Assembly (NCBI RefSeq): GCF_041860085.1
Contig: NZ_CP124747.1
Coordinates: 5,146,001 to 5,210,000, forward strand
Length of the DNA stretch: 64,000 nucleotides
Direction of reading: 5' to 3'
Source: Schlesneria sp. DSM 10557
Lineage (GTDB): Bacteria > Planctomycetota > Planctomycetia > Planctomycetales > Planctomycetaceae
Of this stretch, positions 61,083 through 64,000 are shown piece after piece. Under the pieces are notes generated by a model. The model worked only from the letters and a program-made list of their open reading frames with translations. It was not told the origin of the DNA and did not search any database. Position 1 is the first letter of the stretch. Each line of letters starts with the position of its first letter. A program made the position numbers and the translations under genes.

Positions 61083-61218
61083 GGTACTGGTTTCTTCCTG
61101 CTGTCCCTCTGGACAGACTGCATTTACCTGAACAGAACAATAATCAAATTCCAGCGGGAAGTGCGAGATGAATCTTCATGATCAGAATATTTCCCCGCAC
61201 TGCGATCACCCATCCCGC

Positions 61219-61797
61219 CTACAGTACCTCTGACTTCAATAGTATCGACAGTTTGTCACGTAACTCGATGCGGGCACGGTGGATCCGACTGCGAACCGTC
61301 CCCACCGGGACCTCGACCAGCTCAGCGATCTCTTCGTAACTCATTCCATCCATCTCTTTCAGCACCAGGGCGGTCCGAAATTCGTCCGAAAGTTCAGACA
61401 ACGCCTGCTGGACAAGGCGTTGTCTGTCAGAAACTCCCAGTGCATACGACGGTTCGGTCGACGGATTCGCATCCGACGGCTCAACGCCGGTGGCGTCTTT
61501 GCGAGCTTCCAGGGAAACCGACATCCGCCGCGTCTTTCGCTTGTGGGTGACCGCTGTGTTGAACGCAATGCGGAACAGCCACGAGTAAAATTGGGACTGC
61601 CCTCGAAAACTTCCCAGTTTTTCGAAAGCCTGTACAAAGGCGTCCTGAGCCGCGTCCTGCGCGTCTTCCGTTGAACCGAGCAGATGCACCAAAGAATGAA
61701 AAAGCCGATTCTGGTACCGCTCAACGAGTTGCCCGAAAGCCTCCCGTCGACCAGCCAGGCAATTGTCAATCAGCGATTGGTCTGATATCTGGTTCAC
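61219..61797 (-). CDS. ECF-type RNA polymerase sigma factor (SigE/RpoE-like)
   Basis: 192 aa, GTG start. Region 2 QLVERYQNRLFHSLVHLLG and AQDAFVQAFEKLGSFRG with FYSWLFRIAFNTAVTHKRK binds the -10 element; region 4 LSDEFRTALVLKEMDGMSYEEIAELV with GTVRSRIHRARIELRDKL binds the -35. A linker of about 30 residues joins them. It heads the minus-strand run with the anti-sigma factor and CopZ-like genes. Autoregulation is likely but no promoter was identified. Confidence 0.93.
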   Translation of the reverse strand: MNQISDQSLIDNCLAGRREAFGQLVERYQNRLFHSLVHLLGSTEDAQDAAQDAFVQAFEKLGSFRGQSQFYSWLFRIAFNTAVTHKRKTRRMSVSLEARKDATGVEPSDANPSTEPSYALGVSDRQRLVQQALSELSDEFRTALVLKEMDGMSYEEIAELVEVPVGTVRSRIHRARIELRDKLSILLKSEVL

Positions 61798-62182
61798 GAT
61801 CGATTGCTATTAAGACGCTCGGTCAGAGTGGAAAGTTCCCATGCGTGGTCGTCTCAACTCTGGTTCTTTGTAAATGGGCAGAATTCGTCTGTTCCCGGCG
61901 GCTCACCAAGTCTTTGCGCCCCATTCGGGCTCCCGAAAGGACGATCGTCGCAGCCGCCATATGCCTCTGTCGAACTGATCGCGATCGCTTTGCGTTCGAT
62001 CGAATGTGTCAAACAGAAATACTTCGTTCTGTCCCCTGCTGCAACAATCGGAACCCTCTTCAGGTGCCGTGTGTCCGACCTTCGGGTGAATGTCAGGGAA
62101 TTGATGTTCTGGGGCGACTTTGACGGGTCGGCGGTTCATGAGCGGCTCTCGGCCTTATTCGGGAATCGGCAGGTGTAACGCG
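61798..62182. other. Divergent intergenic region upstream of the sigma factor gene
   Basis: About 385 nt between the minus-strand sigma gene and the plus-strand ABM gene. Frames on either strand lack support. It should hold both promoters, but I see no clear elements. Confidence 0.5.
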
Positions 62183-62527
62183 ATGGTGGAACTGACTGGT
62201 GGGGCAGGAGAACATTTGAAGCCCCCGTACTACGCCGTGATCTTCACCTCAAAACGGTCAGTCGAGGACCCGGCAGGCTATTCGGGGATGGCAGAGACAA
62301 TGGAACAGCTTGCCAGCCAGCAGCCCGGCTTCCTTGGTGTGGAAAGCCACCGGGATCGTGACGGGCGTGGAATCACTGTTTCTTACTGGGCCGATCTGGC
62401 CTCGATCGGTGCCTGGCGAAGCCATTCCGAACATTTGCTGGCTCAACAGATGGGGAAGTCTGTCTGGTATGAGTCATACCATGTCCGCATCTGCCGGGTG
62501 GAGCAGGCCTATTCGTTCCCGGGTTGA
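62183..62527 (+). CDS. Small antibiotic-biosynthesis-monooxygenase-domain (ABM) protein
   Basis: 114 aa starting MVELTGGAGEHLKPPYYAVIF. The single ABM-type ferredoxin fold is seen in YAVIFTSKRSVEDPAGYSGMAE, QQPGFLGVESHRDRDGRGITV and SYWADLASIGAWRSHSEHLLAQ. Family members are small dimeric enzymes (monooxygenases, heme-degrading, or of unknown activity). AGGTG precedes the ATG; the frame is open further upstream without a ribosome-binding site. Substrate unknown. Confidence 0.75.
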   Translation: MVELTGGAGEHLKPPYYAVIFTSKRSVEDPAGYSGMAETMEQLASQQPGFLGVESHRDRDGRGITVSYWADLASIGAWRSHSEHLLAQQMGKSVWYESYHVRICRVEQAYSFPG

Positions 62528-62673
62528 GCAAGGTGCTGGCGAATCGGAGTTTCAGCACCAGAAAGGGGGGGGCGCTCGCGGAAACCTGTCTTGTTGGTGG
62601 GGGTGGAGTGAAGGTGCGACTTACCGGGCTGTCGCGGGGTGATTTGTCTCTTACTTGAGGGGGCAAATCTGGA

Positions 62674-62702
62674 TTGACCGGATTTTGTTGCATCAATAGA
62701 TA
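62674..62702 (+). promoter_or_regulatory. Predicted sigma70-type promoter of the DUF1501 gene
   Basis: TTGACC (62674-62679), 17-nt spacer, TAGATA (62697-62702), about 70 nt before the ATG. Confidence 0.65.
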
Positions 62703-62771
62703 AGCATAGTGGAATTGGTGGCGGCGCGGTCATACAGTGGTCAGGGAACACATCAAGCTGTGGAGAATGTG

Positions 62772-64000
62772 ATGCTGCGCCATCCGAGTGATCTGTCGTC
62801 CCTGCGAACCAGCCGTCGAAATGCGCTGCAACTGGGGGGGCTGGCAGGCTTATCCGCCTGTTTACCCGGTCTGCTGGGAAATTCCGTTCGTGCGGCGTCG
62901 GCCGAACAGGATCCGGTGAGCGGCCCGATGTTTGGGCGTGCCAAGCAGGTCATTTTCCTGTTTCTGGCGGGTGGTCCCCCGCAGCACGAAACGTTTGATC
63001 CCAAGCCGCAAGCTCCGCTGGAAATTCGGGGACCGTTCAAACCGATCAGCACCAATGTCCCCGGCATCCACTTCAGTGAACTGCTGCCGCGCACGGCCCA
63101 GCGGGCTGAACAACTGGCGGTGATTCGCTCGATGTTCACGAATAATAATATTCATGGTGGCAGCGGTCACTGGATCTTGACCGGTCGGCCGATGCTCACT
63201 GGCGATGGAGAAAATGCACAACCGACCGACTGGCCGAATCTCGCCTCGGTTGTGAAGAAGTTCCGTCCGAGCGAGCGCGTTCCCGCCCTGACGTCGGTAT
63301 CGTTGCCGGAACTGTTTATCGGCAACGGAGGCAATATCGAGGCGGGTCAGTTCGGAGGGATTCTCGGGCCGCAGTACAGTCCCGAGCTGATTGAGTGCCG
63401 TCCTTCTGAGCCGCAATCTTCTCTGGGGGGCTTGTACGCCAGTCGCGTTCCCGCCGAACACATGCAGAAGCGGGTCTCGCTGCTCGACGCACTTGGCCGG
63501 ACGTTTGATCATACGCCGCGCAGTGCTACGGTTCAGTTGCATGAAGGGTTGAGGCGACAAGCATTCGATCTATTGACGACGGGTGCCGCACGGCAAGCGT
63601 TTCACCTGGAAGACGAACCGGACAAGATCCGGGAACGCTACGGTCGCAACCCGTTCGGACAAAGTGTTCTTTTGGCGCGGCGACTGGTGGAAGCCGGTGT
63701 GCGATTCGTGACAGTCAATTGGCCTCGGGTCCCCGGCGACCGCGGCGTGGAAAACCCGATCTGGGATACGCACGCGAGAAACTTTGACCGCATGGAAGAT
63801 TGTCTGGCGCCGCAGTTCGATCTTGGTTTTACGGCCCTGCTGGATGATCTCAGGGAGCGTGGAATCCTTGACGAGACATTGGTGATCGCCGTGGGTGAGT
63901 TTGGACGGACGCCTCGCGTGAATGGCAATGCCGGTCGCGATCACTGGGGATCGGTCTTCAGTTGTGTCCTGGCAGGAGCGGGGATTTCCGGCGGACAGGT
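62772..64000 (+). CDS. DUF1501 family secreted protein (3' end cut by window)
   Basis: 409 codons seen to the window edge, no stop. A Tat-like N-terminus SRRNALQLGGLAGLSACLPG suggests export. Family landmarks: VIFLFLAGGPPQHETFDPKPQAP, IHGGSGHWILTGRP, PFGQSVLLARRLVEAGVRFVTV, WDTHARNF and AVGEFGRTPRVN, with the alkaline phosphatase-like fold of sulfatase relatives. DUF1501 proteins are typical of planctomycetes and commonly found next to DUF1549/DUF1553 cytochrome-like partners; the window ends before any partner could be seen. GGAG lies 6 nt before the ATG. Confidence 0.9.
   Translation, partial: MLRHPSDLSSLRTSRRNALQLGGLAGLSACLPGLLGNSVRAASAEQDPVSGPMFGRAKQVIFLFLAGGPPQHETFDPKPQAPLEIRGPFKPISTNVPGIHFSELLPRTAQRAEQLAVIRSMFTNNNIHGGSGHWILTGRPMLTGDGENAQPTDWPNLASVVKKFRPSERVPALTSVSLPELFIGNGGNIEAGQFGGILGPQYSPELIECRPSEPQSSLGGLYASRVPAEHMQKRVSLLDALGRTFDHTPRSATVQLHEGLRRQAFDLLTTGAARQAFHLEDEPDKIRERYGRNPFGQSVLLARRLVEAGVRFVTVNWPRVPGDRGVENPIWDTHARNFDRMEDCLAPQFDLGFTALLDDLRERGILDETLVIAVGEFGRTPRVNGNAGRDHWGSVFSCVLAGAGISGGQ

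Overview
This 64 kb window comes from a bacterial chromosome, very probably a planctomycete (Planctomycetaceae-like). The evidence is the mix of families around the housekeeping core: a DUF1501 protein, a DUF1080/LamG protein, a Tat-type Gfo/Idh/MocA oxidoreductase, a ceramidase-like secreted hydrolase, an ECF sigma factor with a very long anti-sigma protein, and an elongation factor G of the EF-G2 type. The lineage is inferred from gene content, not from a tree.

Layout. 1-13.5 kb is mixed: a partial ceramidase-like gene and comM on the minus strand; rpiB with an altered active site; a coiled-coil membrane protein; the RNase P RNA (rnpB); several unknown proteins; an MBL-fold phosphodiesterase; and the plus-strand run apbE - DoxX-like - Gfo/Idh oxidoreductase, closed by a strong terminator. 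13.5-46.5 kb is the information-processing core. It begins with tRNA-Leu on the minus strand and then the string tRNA-Thr, Tyr, Gly, Thr - tuf - rpmG - tRNA-Trp - secE - nusG - rplKAJL - rpoBC, followed by rpsL - rpsG - fusA and one long S10/spc/alpha cluster (rpsJ to rplQ). A consensus promoter (32124-32152) precedes rpsJ and an intrinsic terminator (46459-46499) follows rplQ. rpmD (L30), rpsD, adk, map and infA are missing from their usual slots.

46.5-64 kb holds a phosphate acyltransferase; a minus-strand unit of two beta-ketoacyl-ACP synthases followed by an SGNH hydrolase; a DUF1080/LamG protein; an ABC solute-binding lipoprotein and permease with a small membrane protein and acpS; a minus-strand operon of ECF sigma factor, anti-sigma factor and a CopZ-N-terminal-like metalloprotein; a small ABM-domain protein; and a DUF1501 protein cut by the window end. 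The synthases and acpS all serve fatty-acid or other acyl-carrier metabolism.

Most of the window is conserved housekeeping sequence, and I see no CRISPR array, prophage, insertion sequence or defence island. The points most worth checking are the EF-G2-like factor in the str operon, a natural arginine at S12 position 88 (a known streptomycin-resistance residue), the 62-nt rpsC/rplP overlap, the loss of the catalytic cysteine in RpiB, the domain inserted into the ABC solute-binding protein, and the sigma/anti-sigma/CopZ-like operon.
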